NCBI GenBank assembly: GCA_039029235.1
Contig: JBCCGO010000026.1
Coordinates: 1-10,565, forward strand
DNA length: 10,565 nucleotides
From: JBCBRR01 sp039029235
GTDB lineage: Bacteria > Bacteroidota > Bacteroidia > Cytophagales > Amoebophilaceae
Direction: 5' to 3'
Shown here: positions 1-7,521 of the stretch, piece after piece
Numbering within the stretch: the first letter of the stretch is position 1
How the letters are laid out: the number at the start of each line of letters is the position of its first letter
Made by a program: the position numbers and the translations under genes
Notes under the pieces: model-generated
Told to the model about the DNA's origin: nothing
The model's input: only the letters and a program-made list of their open reading frames with translations
Databases searched by the model: none

Positions 1-2112
1 CTCTACTACCACCCCTGGCTTAATGGAGGCTAGGCTATTGGGTTGGGAATGACTAGCTACTTGCGGCGGCGTTCTATACTTACGTTGCTGCGTTGAATGC
101 TTGCTATCTATGAGTCTACTGGCGTAATGAGTGGTTGTATGGTCAGTAACATGGCGGGAAGGGGGGTTGCTGACCTGTAAGTAGGCTGGGTCTATCTCTT
201 CTACAAACCGACTCAGCTCACACTGCCTGAGCCGCCCAAAGCGATACCTACTCAGTGCATAAGCCAGGAAGACTTTTTGCTGTGCTCGGGTAATGGCCAC
301 ATAAAAGAGCCGCCTTTCTTCTTCTAGGCTTTCTGTACTATACAGCGTCATGGCTGAGGGGAAGAGGTCTTCTTCCATGCCTACAATGTAGACATACTTA
401 AACTCCAGTCCTTTGGCGGCATGGGCAGTCATTAAAGTAACCTTGTCTGCATCATCCTGATCAGCTTCTTCTAGGCTGGTGGCCAGGGCCACTTCTTGCA
501 AAAAAGTAGCCAGGCTCACGTCTTCCTGTTCAGGATTTGTCGTAAATGCCTTGATCCCGTTCAGTAATTCTTGTACGTTTTCGTAACTTGTTAGTCCTTC
601 TATGGTTTTATCTTCGTAAAGCATTTTGAGCAGCCCAGATTTTTTGGCGACGCTGCTAGCTATCTCGTAAGCGTCCTTCTGGTGAAGTACTAGCGCAGCG
701 CTTTGTATCATATGGGCAAAATCCTCGACGCTGTCAGCTACTTTACCGCGCAGGAAGTTCTTAGCGTTATGCACTACTTCCCATAAAGGTACTCCATGAT
801 CAGCGGCAGCTATGAGCATTTTATCGATACTGCTAGGCCCGATCCCTCGCTTCGGCAAGTTGATAATGCGCCTGAGCGCCTCCTCGTCGTTATGATTCAC
901 CAAAAAGCGTAGATAAGCTAGTAAGTCTTTGACTTCTTTTCTTTGATAGAAGGACATGCCCCCTACGATGCGGTAGGGCAGGTTTATTTTACGCAAGGCT
1001 TCTTCTATGATTCTGGACTGGCTATTGGTTCGGTAGAGTACGGCAAAGTCTGCATTGCTGAGCTGCTTATGAACTTTTGTCTCAAAGATAGAAGCAGCTA
1101 CCAGCCTTCCTTCTTCTGCATCAACGGTAGCCCTGATAAGGCCTAGGGGCTCTCCTAGCTCATTGGCAGTCCAAGCTGTCTTTTTCAGCTGGGCCTTGTT
1201 GTTCCTAATGATGGCATTAGCAGCTTGGACGATATGTTGGGTAGAACGGTAATTCTGCTCTAGCTTGATGAGCTTAAGCCCAGCATGATCTCGCTCAAAG
1301 TTTAGGATATTATCTATGTTAGCTCCTCTGAAAGCATAGATGCTCTGCGCATCGTCGCCTACTACACAAATATTCTGATGAATACTTGCCAAGTCTTTTA
1401 TAATGGCATACTGCGCCACATTGGTATCCTGAAACTCATCGATCAGGATATAGCGGAACCTTTCTTGGTATTTATAGAGCACCTCGATGTGCTGGTTAAA
1501 GAGCAGATAAGTATTCAAAAGCAAATCATCAAAATCCATGGCATCTGCCTTGAAGCACCGCTCCGCATAGCCCAGGAAGATCTCACGGAGTCTAGGCCTC
1601 CGAGCGCTTTCATCATCTGCCTGAGCAATAGGGTTACTAGCATACTGCTGGGCAGTGATCAGACGATTTTTGGCTCCGGAGATTCGTCTTAATACGGTAC
1701 TAGGGTTGTAGATCTGGTCGTCTAGGTCTAGGGTTTTGACGATCGATTTGATCAAAGACTTACTATCTGTTGCATCATAGATACTGAAGTTTGGCGGATA
1801 GCCTAGCTTGGCTGCCTCGGCCCGCAAAATTTTGGTAAAAATGCTATGAAAGGTACCGAGCCATACGTTCCTGGCAGCATGTCCCGCCATTTTCTCGAGA
1901 CGTTGACGCATCTCATAGGCAGCTTTGTTAGTAAAAGTCAGGGCAAGGATCTGGGAGGGATCCACGGCTTGGGCTTGGAGTAAATAAGCGATCCGGTAGG
2001 TGAGCACCTTGGTCTTGCCAGCTCCGGCTCCGGCAATGATCATACAAGCACCTGCTGTATGGATGACAGCTTCTCGCTGTACTTCATTGAGCTGTTCTAG
2101 ATAAGCTGGCAT
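1..2112 (-). CDS. UvrD/PcrA-type superfamily 1A DNA helicase, 3' end off the window
   Basis: ATP-dependent 3'-5' DNA helicase of the UvrD/PcrA/Rep family, acting in the cytoplasm in nucleotide excision and mismatch repair and in clearing replication or recombination blocks (family knowledge). The frame is open over 704 codons from the ATG at 2110-2112 to the left edge. All SF1A motifs are visible in order: Walker A AGAGAGKT (residues 27-34), TFTNKA (59-64), GTFHSI (86-91), Walker B DEFQDT (225-230), VGDDAQSIYAFRGA (251-264; Gln256, Arg262), EQNYRS (285-290), TLMTAHAAKGLEF (559-571) and the motif VI stretch ending VAITRA (605-610; Arg609). The accessory-domain motif SFYQRKEVKD is also present. 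The visible tail is polar and low in complexity, then ends GVVVE, which fits the start of the usual C-terminal H-x-x-FG-x-G segment, so roughly 50 residues are probably missing. It diverges from the neighbouring operon and stands alone. uvrD or pcrA would both be defensible names. Confidence 0.95.
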   Translation of the reverse strand, partial: MPAYLEQLNEVQREAVIHTAGACMIIAGAGAGKTKVLTYRIAYLLQAQAVDPSQILALTFTNKAAYEMRQRLEKMAGHAARNVWLGTFHSIFTKILRAEAAKLGYPPNFSIYDATDSKSLIKSIVKTLDLDDQIYNPSTVLRRISGAKNRLITAQQYASNPIAQADDESARRPRLREIFLGYAERCFKADAMDFDDLLLNTYLLFNQHIEVLYKYQERFRYILIDEFQDTNVAQYAIIKDLASIHQNICVVGDDAQSIYAFRGANIDNILNFERDHAGLKLIKLEQNYRSTQHIVQAANAIIRNNKAQLKKTAWTANELGEPLGLIRATVDAEEGRLVAASIFETKVHKQLSNADFAVLYRTNSQSRIIEEALRKINLPYRIVGGMSFYQRKEVKDLLAYLRFLVNHNDEEALRRIINLPKRGIGPSSIDKMLIAAADHGVPLWEVVHNAKNFLRGKVADSVEDFAHMIQSAALVLHQKDAYEIASSVAKKSGLLKMLYEDKTIEGLTSYENVQELLNGIKAFTTNPEQEDVSLATFLQEVALATSLEEADQDDADKVTLMTAHAAKGLEFKYVYIVGMEEDLFPSAMTLYSTESLEEERRLFYVAITRAQQKVFLAYALSRYRFGRLRQCELSRFVEEIDPAYLQVSNPPSRHVTDHTTTHYASRLIDSKHSTQQRKYRTPPQVASHSQPNSLASIKPGVVVE

Positions 2113-2609
2113 GTGTGGATCCTTTGGCTATTGGATGGTTGGTTTAGTGGCTTGGCTCAGGGGCCGACTGAATCCTCCCCTAGGCTTAGCGGGCATGGAG
2201 CAAAAGACTTGTATTTGAAGACCAATCTAGCGTCCTCCACACAACTAACCAAAGCAGCAAATTTAATAAACTCCCGGGGCCGGGGCTGTATACACCGCTA
2301 GTGGCTGCGCTTAGTGGCAAGTTTCCTACTTGTTATAAGCCTCGTGCTGCGGCCCACCTCCTTATTGGGAAGTATCTGAGAGATGACACAATTCATAAGC
2401 GCTCAGCCCAGCCTAGCTGCAATAGCAGTGATCTAGTGCCTCGTAGGCTCGCTTGATGATTGGGCGCTCTGGCGATCGGGAGTCTATATTTTTTGGCTTC
2501 CTCTTGCGCTTAAAAAATATGGGAATTAGTTCTTCTGCTCCGCGCTGGGGCAACCTGGAGGATAGCTAAACCTTCCTCATACATACCTAGCGGCAAAAGT
2601 CGTTCTTGA

Positions 2610-2950
2610 GATCTAGCAACTTACTGAGTATGGTAGCTAGATCTGGAGGAGAAGCTACGAATTTATTGAGAAGCTAGACATAGCAGGCTGGCTTTTCTAG
2701 GAACTTGCTTTCTCCACCCTAGGGGCGTTTGTTTCTAGGATCTAGCAACTTACTGAGCTTGAAGGTTGTAGCTAAGAACTAAATTACGAGTTTGCTGGAA
2801 GATGATGCAAGAGGCCCCAGGCCTTGGGAGGAGTAGGTAGTAGTTCTGAAAGTCCTTGGCCGGAAGGTACAGGAGAGCGACGGGTATCTGGGAACTTACC
2901 GAGTATGCTGGCTGTACTTTGGAGGGAAGTTACAAACTTACTGGGCTTTG
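2610..2950. repeat. Diverged interspersed repeat family, three units
   Basis: A 19-bp sequence GATCTAGCAACTTACTGAG occurs exactly at 2610-2628 and 2739-2757, and with 4 mismatches at 2885-2903. Similarity continues past the core. Units one and three both go on with GAGTATG, a GGCT/AGCT-containing stretch and a second half-unit (GAAGCTACGAATTTATTGAG at 2651-2670; GAAGTTACAAACTTACTGGG at 2926-2945), so the repeated unit is roughly 65-75 bp. Unit two is more decayed. Read in the plus frame containing AAC-TTA-CTG, the units give related short peptides (SSNLLSMVA, SSNLLSLKVVA, SGNLPSMLA), each soon closed by a stop. I cannot tell whether these are remains of a repeat protein or a non-coding repeat. 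Confidence 0.6.
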
Positions 2951-3416
2951 ATGAACCGAATAGCTAAATGATGGCCTGATCTAAAGCCAAGCCCTTTTGC
3001 TCCTGATAAGAGTGCGGTCCAAACTTAGCTAGCTTTCTGTAAACACTTCCCATGCCATTCAGAGAAGCAGCTACGGCAGGGTGACTCCCCTAATAAAACC
3101 GCCTCAAACATCCCAAGAGTTCGTTTCACGTATGCGGAAGATTCTCGGTGGCTGCCTAATTTCCTATGAACACCGCCCACGTTGCTAAAAGAAACAACAA
3201 ACTTTTTTCTCGCGTCAAAACATAATAAATTTCTCATGTTCCCAGCGCAAATGCTTTCCTTGCGCCAAGGGATAAGGACCGGAGCAAGCTTGCCGAAGGA
3301 GGTAGCCTTGGGTTGGTATCTTAAGCTAGTGAACTACCCTAGAAGCTGCCAGCTGGTGCGCTTATTAACGATAGCAGGGATGGGCTATCCAGCTCACTTG
3401 GCCAGAGAGCATTTAC

Positions 3417-3445
3417 CTAGAGTATGCTTTTTTAGCATATTCCTA
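3417..3445. other. Hairpin with T loop upstream of the rplM promoter
   Basis: TATGCT (3423-3428) and AGCATA (3434-3439) form a perfect 6-bp stem around a loop of five T. CTAG at 3417-3420 and 3442-3445 can extend it after small internal mismatches. It lies about 35 bases before the promoter -33 element. No clear T tract follows the stem, so it is not a typical intrinsic terminator. It could insulate the operon from upstream transcription, or be chance. Confidence 0.3.
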
Positions 3446-3477
3446 GACCCGGCGCAAAGCTTCGGCACAGCATAAGG

Positions 3478-3508
3478 TTGCATTGCAAAGGGAGGGATGC
3501 TATCTTTG
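3478..3508 (+). promoter_or_regulatory. Bacteroidota-type promoter of the rplM-rpsI-rpsB-tsf operon
   Basis: TTGC at 3478-3481, then a 19-base spacer, then TATCTTTG at 3501-3508. This matches the known Bacteroidota consensus for the main sigma factor (-33 TTTG or TTG, 19-21 bases, -7 TAnnTTTG). Transcription would begin near 3513-3516 and give a leader of about 77 bases before the rplM ATG. The leader contains a small hairpin, CCTGC (3564-3568) with GCAGG (3574-3578), 13 bases before the start codon, where it could affect translation. No Shine-Dalgarno stands out, as is usual in this phylum; the bases just before the ATG are A-rich. Confidence 0.7.
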
Positions 3509-3591
3509 CATCTACATGCAGCGCCATTACCTGGAGCTAAGAGAATATAGACTGATTTTTGAGCCTGCACCTAGCAGGAAATGCCGAAAAA

Positions 3592-4041
3592 ATGGAATCC
3601 CTAAGCTACAAAACCCGATCTGCCAAGCAGCAGAGCTTCAACAAAGCATGGATGCTTGTCGATGCCAAAGGCCATGCCCTAGGCAGGCTGGCAAGCCAAG
3701 TAGCCATGATTATTCGGGGTAAAAATAAGCCTTATTTTACACCCCATGTAGACTGTGGTGACCATGTAGTCATCATCAATGCAGCCAAAATACACCTGAC
3801 CGGCAAAAAATGGGACCAAAAACAATATGTATCACACACCGGCTATCCAGGCGGGCAAAGGGCTACCACGCCTAGCAAGCTCAAGAATAAGTTCCCCACA
3901 CGTATTATAGAGCATGCCGTCAGAGGTATGCTGCCTAAAAATAAGCTAGGCCGTAGGTTATTTCATAACTTACACGTCTATGCAGGTCAGGAGCACAGCC
4001 ATCCAGCCCAGCAACCGCAAGAAATAAAGCTAACCAGCTAG
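3592..4041 (+). CDS. rplM: Large ribosomal subunit protein uL13
   Basis: Ribosomal protein L13, an early-assembly protein of the 50S subunit. The start is placed at the ATG at 3592, giving 149 residues beginning MESLSYKT, which matches the usual Bacteroidota L13 N-terminus. The frame also runs up to a TTG at 3559, but those 11 extra residues have no family counterpart. Family landmarks are LGRLAS near residue 32, FTPHVDCGD, the GYPGGQR segment and GMLPKN (112-117), followed by LHVYAGQEHSHPAQQP. The length is normal. It is the first gene of the operon, behind the promoter at 3478-3508, and its TAG stop is only 3 bases before rpsI, so the two are surely co-transcribed and probably translationally linked. 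Confidence 0.97.
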   Translation: MESLSYKTRSAKQQSFNKAWMLVDAKGHALGRLASQVAMIIRGKNKPYFTPHVDCGDHVVIINAAKIHLTGKKWDQKQYVSHTGYPGGQRATTPSKLKNKFPTRIIEHAVRGMLPKNKLGRRLFHNLHVYAGQEHSHPAQQPQEIKLTS

Positions 4042-4044
4042 CGT

Positions 4045-4431
4045 ATGGAGCTAATCAATGCTGTAGGTAGGAGAAAAGCATCGGTAGCTAGAATTTATCT
4101 TACTAGCGGCCAAGGTACTATCACTGTCAACAAAAGACCTCTAGAAGCTTACTTCCCCACCAGCACTATCCCCCTACTTGTCAAGCAGCCTCTAGATCAA
4201 GTAGCAGCAACCGATCAGTATGATATCCGCGTCAACGTAGCAGGCGGTGGCTTTAAAGGACAAGCAGAAGCTATCCAATTGGCTATTGCCCGGGCGTTGT
4301 GCAAGGTAGATCCTACGCGTCGGCCCGAGTTAAAAAAGCAGGGATTCCTAGCCAGGGATTCAAGGATAGTAGAGCGTAAAAAATACGGACGCAGAAAAGC
4401 TAGGAGAAGGTTCCAATTCAGCAAACGATAA
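4045..4431 (+). CDS. rpsI: Small ribosomal subunit protein uS9
   Basis: Ribosomal protein S9 of the 30S subunit, whose C-terminal tail reaches the P-site tRNA in the decoding centre. It has 128 residues, the normal Bacteroidota length. Visible signatures are the N-terminal GRRKASVARIYL (residues 8-19), the central VNVAGGGFKGQAEAI stretch and the basic end RRRFQFSKR. The terminal Lys-Arg that contacts tRNA is intact. The start ATG lies 3 bases after the rplM stop. L13 and S9 are paired in most bacteria, and the gap of 21 bases to rpsB keeps it in the same operon. Nothing unusual is seen. Confidence 0.98.
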   Translation: MELINAVGRRKASVARIYLTSGQGTITVNKRPLEAYFPTSTIPLLVKQPLDQVAATDQYDIRVNVAGGGFKGQAEAIQLAIARALCKVDPTRRPELKKQGFLARDSRIVERKKYGRRKARRRFQFSKR

Positions 4432-4452
4432 CCAGTCAAGCTATATCACTGT

Positions 4453-5418
4453 ATGGTCTTGCCACAACAAAAAGATTTACTAGATGCGGGAGTCCACTTA
4501 GGACATTTGTCTAGAAGATGGCATCCTAACATGGCTCCTTTCATTTTCATGGAAAGGCATCGATTCCATCTTATTGACCTCAACAAAACATTACAGCAAC
4601 TGCAAGCAGCAGCCCAGGCACTACAAGCGATCGCTCGTGTTGGCAAGAAAATTCTCTTCGTAGCCACAAAAAAACAGGCCAAAGTATTAATGATGCAGGA
4701 AGCACAGCGGCTAGGTATGCCTTATATAACCGAAAGATGGCTAGGCGGTACGCTAACGAACTTTGTTACGATTCGGCGGCTGATAAAGAAGATGACTTCC
4801 CTAGAACGCATGATGAAGAGCCCTACGTACAGAAATATGGCCAAAAAAGAGCAGCTTATGATGGCTAGAGAGCAGGATAAGCTGGCACGCATGCTCCAGG
4901 GTATTGCCGACCTCACTAGACTGCCTAGTGCACTTTTTGTAGTAGATATCAACAAAGAGCATATCGCTGTTCAAGAAGCTAATAAGCTAGGCATACCTGT
5001 CTTTGCGCTCGTGGATACCAATACAGACCCCAGACTCGTAGAATACCCCATCCCTGGCAATGATGATGCTACCCGCTCTATTAGCCTGCTAGTAAAGACC
5101 ATTGGTAGCGCTATTGAAGCAGGGCTGGCCATGCGGGGCCAAGACAAGCAGGCAGCAACTACCGAGAAGGAAACAACAGCTACCTCAATAACAAATACCC
5201 CCCAAGTATCTAGCCCAACTGCCGCAGTACCACCAACCCAGGAAGTTCCTAAACCATCAGCCAACCCTGCTAGAACTTCTCACCAAGTATCCACGAGCGT
5301 GAGGCCGGCCGTGCCAGCAGTTAAAAAAGAATCAGCATCCGATCATCCGCTACCTAGTCAAACAGCAAGCAGCACTCCTACCCAAGCTGTAGCAGAAGTA
5401 TCTCGAAAAAACCTTTAA
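4453..5418 (+). CDS. rpsB: Small ribosomal subunit protein uS2 with long low-complexity C-terminal tail
   Basis: Ribosomal protein S2, a late-binding protein of the 30S platform region that is needed for translation initiation and for recruiting S1 where S1 is present. The conserved core covers residues 1 to about 227: it opens LLDAGVHLGHLSRRWHP, continues with FIFMERHRFHLIDLNKT, then the ERWLGGTLTNF segment and IPVFALVDTNTDP. After Met227 comes a tail of about 94 residues (nt 5134-5415) rich in Ala, Thr, Pro, Ser and Gln, with no recognised domain and predicted disorder. At 321 residues the protein is clearly longer than a typical S2 of about 230-280. The last codons contain a run of six A (5406-5411) just before the TAA, and the +1 frame continues in similar composition to 5504. 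Codon use in the tail matches the core by eye. Confidence 0.96.
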   Translation: MVLPQQKDLLDAGVHLGHLSRRWHPNMAPFIFMERHRFHLIDLNKTLQQLQAAAQALQAIARVGKKILFVATKKQAKVLMMQEAQRLGMPYITERWLGGTLTNFVTIRRLIKKMTSLERMMKSPTYRNMAKKEQLMMAREQDKLARMLQGIADLTRLPSALFVVDINKEHIAVQEANKLGIPVFALVDTNTDPRLVEYPIPGNDDATRSISLLVKTIGSAIEAGLAMRGQDKQAATTEKETTATSITNTPQVSSPTAAVPPTQEVPKPSANPARTSHQVSTSVRPAVPAVKKESASDHPLPSQTASSTPTQAVAEVSRKNL

Positions 5419-5581
5419 CAGCAGCCCAGACAAAAGCAGGTGCCCCCCAATCACAAAAGGAACAGGGCTGCCAAAGACACCAAGCATGCCTCTCAGCAGC
5501 CTCCTGAGCCAGCAGAGAGGCCAACCAAACGCAATCGCATACAGGCAGCACCAGGCCATTAAACTAACAGCCAGAACATCC

Positions 5582-6415
5582 ATGACCATCACAGTACAAG
5601 ACATCAAAAAGCTCAGGCAACGCACAGGCGCGGGCATGATGGCCTGTCAGCAGGCTCTGATAGAAGCCGAGGGCGATTTTGATAAGGCTATCGAACTGCT
5701 TAGAAAAAAAGGACAGAAAGTAGCAGCTGACCGAGCTAGTAAGGCTACTACCGAAGGACTGGTGCTAGCCGAAACCGATATAACAGCTCGCTATGGCGTC
5801 ATCATCGCCCTTGGCTGTGAGACAGACTTTGTGGCTAACAACGAAACTTTCAGAGAACTAGCGCAAAATATTGTAGCTGCTGCTTTAGTACATAAACCCA
5901 CTAGCCTAGAAGCCCTAGTACACCTAGAAGTAGCAGGCCGTACCTGCCAAGAGCAGATCACATCCCTCATAGGCAAGATGGGCGAAAACATAACACTAAG
6001 CGCCTATGATACCCTCAGTAGCCAAATAGTAGTACCTTACGTACATCTAGGCAGTAAGCTAGGTGTGCTCGTAGCACTCCAGGGAGCACAAGGTGCTTCC
6101 GTGGTAGAAGCGGGCAAAAATATAGCCATGCAGGTCGCTGCCATGAATCCCATAGCTATCGATAAAGGCGGCGTAGATCCGGCAATCGCTGCGCAAGAGC
6201 TGGCCATCGCCAGAGAGCAAGCTAGCCAGACAGCCAAACCGCCTGCCATACTAGAAAAAATTGCTCAAGACAAGCTCCAGAAGTTCTACAAAGACGCTAC
6301 CCTCCTTAGCCAGCCCTTTATCAAAGACAACACGCTAACCGTAGCCCAGTACCTAACCAAGGTAGCTCCTACCCTTACTATAACTAGCTTTAAGCGCATA
6401 GTGGTAGGGAGCTAA
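5582..6415 (+). CDS. tsf: Translation elongation factor Ts
   Basis: EF-Ts, the nucleotide exchange factor that releases GDP from EF-Tu in the cytoplasm. The start is set at the ATG at 5582, giving 277 residues that begin MTITVQDIKKLRQRTGAGMMACQ, the usual N-terminal UBA-like module. The frame extends to an ATG at 5486, but those 32 residues do not resemble the family. The EF-Tu contact motif TDFVANN is intact at residues 81-87. Two further core subdomains follow (around GKMGENITL and GVLVALQG), and the protein ends SFKRIVVG as the family does. It is the last gene of the operon, 163 bases after the rpsB stop, an unusually wide gap compared with the 3 and 21 bases between the earlier genes. Confidence 0.97.
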   Translation: MTITVQDIKKLRQRTGAGMMACQQALIEAEGDFDKAIELLRKKGQKVAADRASKATTEGLVLAETDITARYGVIIALGCETDFVANNETFRELAQNIVAAALVHKPTSLEALVHLEVAGRTCQEQITSLIGKMGENITLSAYDTLSSQIVVPYVHLGSKLGVLVALQGAQGASVVEAGKNIAMQVAAMNPIAIDKGGVDPAIAAQELAIAREQASQTAKPPAILEKIAQDKLQKFYKDATLLSQPFIKDNTLTVAQYLTKVAPTLTITSFKRIVVGS

Positions 6416-6449
6416 GCAGGTAAAGCGCTCATGCAAGCACTTTGCTGGC

Positions 6450-6474
6450 ACCTAGTCAGGACCTACGACTAGGT
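6450..6474 (+). terminator. Hairpin after tsf, possible operon terminator
   Basis: ACCTAGTC (6450-6457) and GACTAGGT (6467-6474) form a perfect 8-bp stem with a 9-base loop, starting 34 bases after the tsf stop. The bases that follow (TCGGTTCAAGG) are not a T tract, so it is not a classical intrinsic terminator. Its position at the end of the operon supports an end-of-transcript or RNA-stabilising role. Confidence 0.4.
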
Positions 6475-6751
6475 TCGGTTCAAGGGAATGCACATATTTC
6501 CTCGCACCTGACAGGAACTATTGCAGCCTGTATGCTATTTTGGCCCCTTCCGCTACCGTGTGCTGCCTGCTACGTTACATGTGACCAAGCTATGCACAAG
6601 AAGCCGAAACCTTTATACCAGGGTAACGAGCCGAAGGGGCGGGGTGAGAATAAGATCGAGGGAATGGGAGTCTCTAAGAAGTTCATACGCTAATAAACTC
6701 TATATTGGACCAGATTGTACTAGACAATATTTAATCTTACAACAGTATAAT
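6475..6751. other. Gene-free spacer between tsf and the transposase remnant
   Basis: About 280 bases with no credible gene. Two overlapping plus-strand frames (from 6442 and 6521) have no family resemblance. The right part (about 6690-6751) is A/T-rich and probably holds the 3' flank of the insertion-sequence remnant. I could not fix its terminal inverted repeat or a target-site duplication. Confidence 0.4.
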
Positions 6752-7477
6752 TTAGGTTACTTTTTTGTTAGTTAATTCTTCACTGCCAGATCCCTCCTTA
6801 TAAAACATCAACTCATTGTTTTTTTCTAAAGCTAAGCTCTTGCTATCTATAAGCGTCTTGAGGGGTGTTTTTCCATAATAGTATTTCCCACCCTGCACTC
6901 GTTCTCCATTATAATAGCTCAACCAGGCATCTAAATCTCCTTGGAGCTCCTCCAGGTTCGTGTAAAGCTTCTTCCGCATTGCAATGTCAAAGAACCCCTC
7001 CTTCATCGTCTTGTTAAATCGCTCACACACCCCATTGCTCTGAGGAGAATATGCTTTAGTAGTTGTATGGATAATCCCTTCAACAGAGAGAAACAACTCA
7101 TAGGCATGATGCTCTAACTTCCCTTTGTATTCACTGCCACGATCAGTCAGTATCCTCAGCAAGGGTACTTCTTGCTCCTGGAAACAAGGTAATACCCGAT
7201 CATTGAGCAGGTCTGCACTAGTCAGGGCCGTCTTCTCTTGGTATAACTTGGTGGTAGCTAGCCTGCTGTAGCTATCTATAAATACCGGACCATAGATCTT
7301 GCCGATCCCCTTAAAGTTACCTACATAGTAGGTAGCTTGACAACCCAGATAACCAGGATGAGCTGTATCTATCTCCCCATGAGCTCCCTTGGTGGCTTGC
7401 TGCTCTTCCAAGAATCCTAATTGCCGCTCTGTCAGGACCAGGCCATCCTGAGCCATTTTAGCCTCTAGAGCAGCCAT
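6752..7477 (-). pseudogene. IS481-type transposase, 5'-truncated and missing its first catalytic Asp
   Basis: Remnant of a DDE transposase with an integrase-type (rve) catalytic core, of the IS481 kind. The frame is open from a stop at 7507-7505 down to 6752; the first ATG is at 7477 and gives 241 residues. It begins inside the linker just before the core (ALEAKMAQDGLVLTERQ), so the N-terminal helix-turn-helix part of about 100-130 residues is missing. Core landmarks are HPGYLGCQATYYVG (40-53), VFIDSYSR (65-72), the second catalytic Asp in ILTDRGSEY (Asp112), SPQSNGVCERFNKTMKEGF with the catalytic Glu152, and YGKTPLKTL near the end. In the family as I remember it, the first segment reads QDTYYVG; here the Asp is Ala48, a single-base change. 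Both defects suggest an inactive element. The broken 5' side abuts a symporter gene fragment within about 20 bases. Confidence 0.85.
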
Positions 7478-7521
7478 TCGTGAAGTTGATAACTGTAAGA
7501 TAAATTACAACCACTACAGTG

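Larger units (their letters stand above)
2113..3477. other. Gene-free 1.4-kb region between helicase and rplM
   Basis: No open frame here reads like a known protein. Small frames on either strand (for example 3025-3237 minus and 3182-3475 plus) lack any recognisable motif or the codon texture of the flanking genes. The stretch holds the diverged repeats at 2610-2950, a perfect 9-bp A/T inverted repeat (2486-2494 with 2512-2520, ATATTTTTT/AAAAAATAT, loop 17) and a hairpin at 3417-3445. On the minus strand, 2265-2258 reads TAAATTTG, which matches the Bacteroidota -7 element and could serve the helicase, but I see no -33 partner at the right distance. No tRNA-like cloverleaf was seen by eye. The region may be a decayed gene or a large intergenic spacer. 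Confidence 0.6.

Noticed and set aside
1378..1692. Plus-strand frame of 104 codons, and a similar one at 943-1146
   Set aside because: Both lie antisense within the well-supported helicase gene and show no protein-family features.
2486..2520. A/T inverted repeat as an intrinsic terminator
   Set aside because: The stem is only A/T pairs with a 17-base loop and there is no gene ending nearby on either strand, so a terminator role is not supported.
3025..3475. Opposed frames at 3025-3237 (minus) and 3182-3475 (plus) in the spacer
   Set aside because: No recognisable motif, no homologous-looking segment, and they overlap each other; treated as chance.
3559..3591. TTG-initiated N-terminal extension of L13
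   Set aside because: The 11 extra residues have no counterpart in L13 proteins, while the ATG at 3592 gives the usual family N-terminus.
4215..5264. Several minus-strand frames under rpsI and rpsB
   Set aside because: They are shadows of the conserved ribosomal protein genes on the other strand.
5486..5581. Earlier ATG for tsf adding 32 residues
   Set aside because: EF-Ts proteins begin with the UBA-like module directly; the added residues are low-complexity spacer sequence read in frame.
6471..6490. GGTTCGGTTCAAGGG as a possible tRNA T-arm
   Set aside because: No matching acceptor, D-arm or anticodon stem could be built around it; its first bases are part of the hairpin after tsf.
6442..6775. 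Two overlapping plus-strand frames after tsf
   Set aside because: Arg/Ser/Leu-rich nonsense composition, no family match, and the second runs into the 3' end of the transposase remnant.
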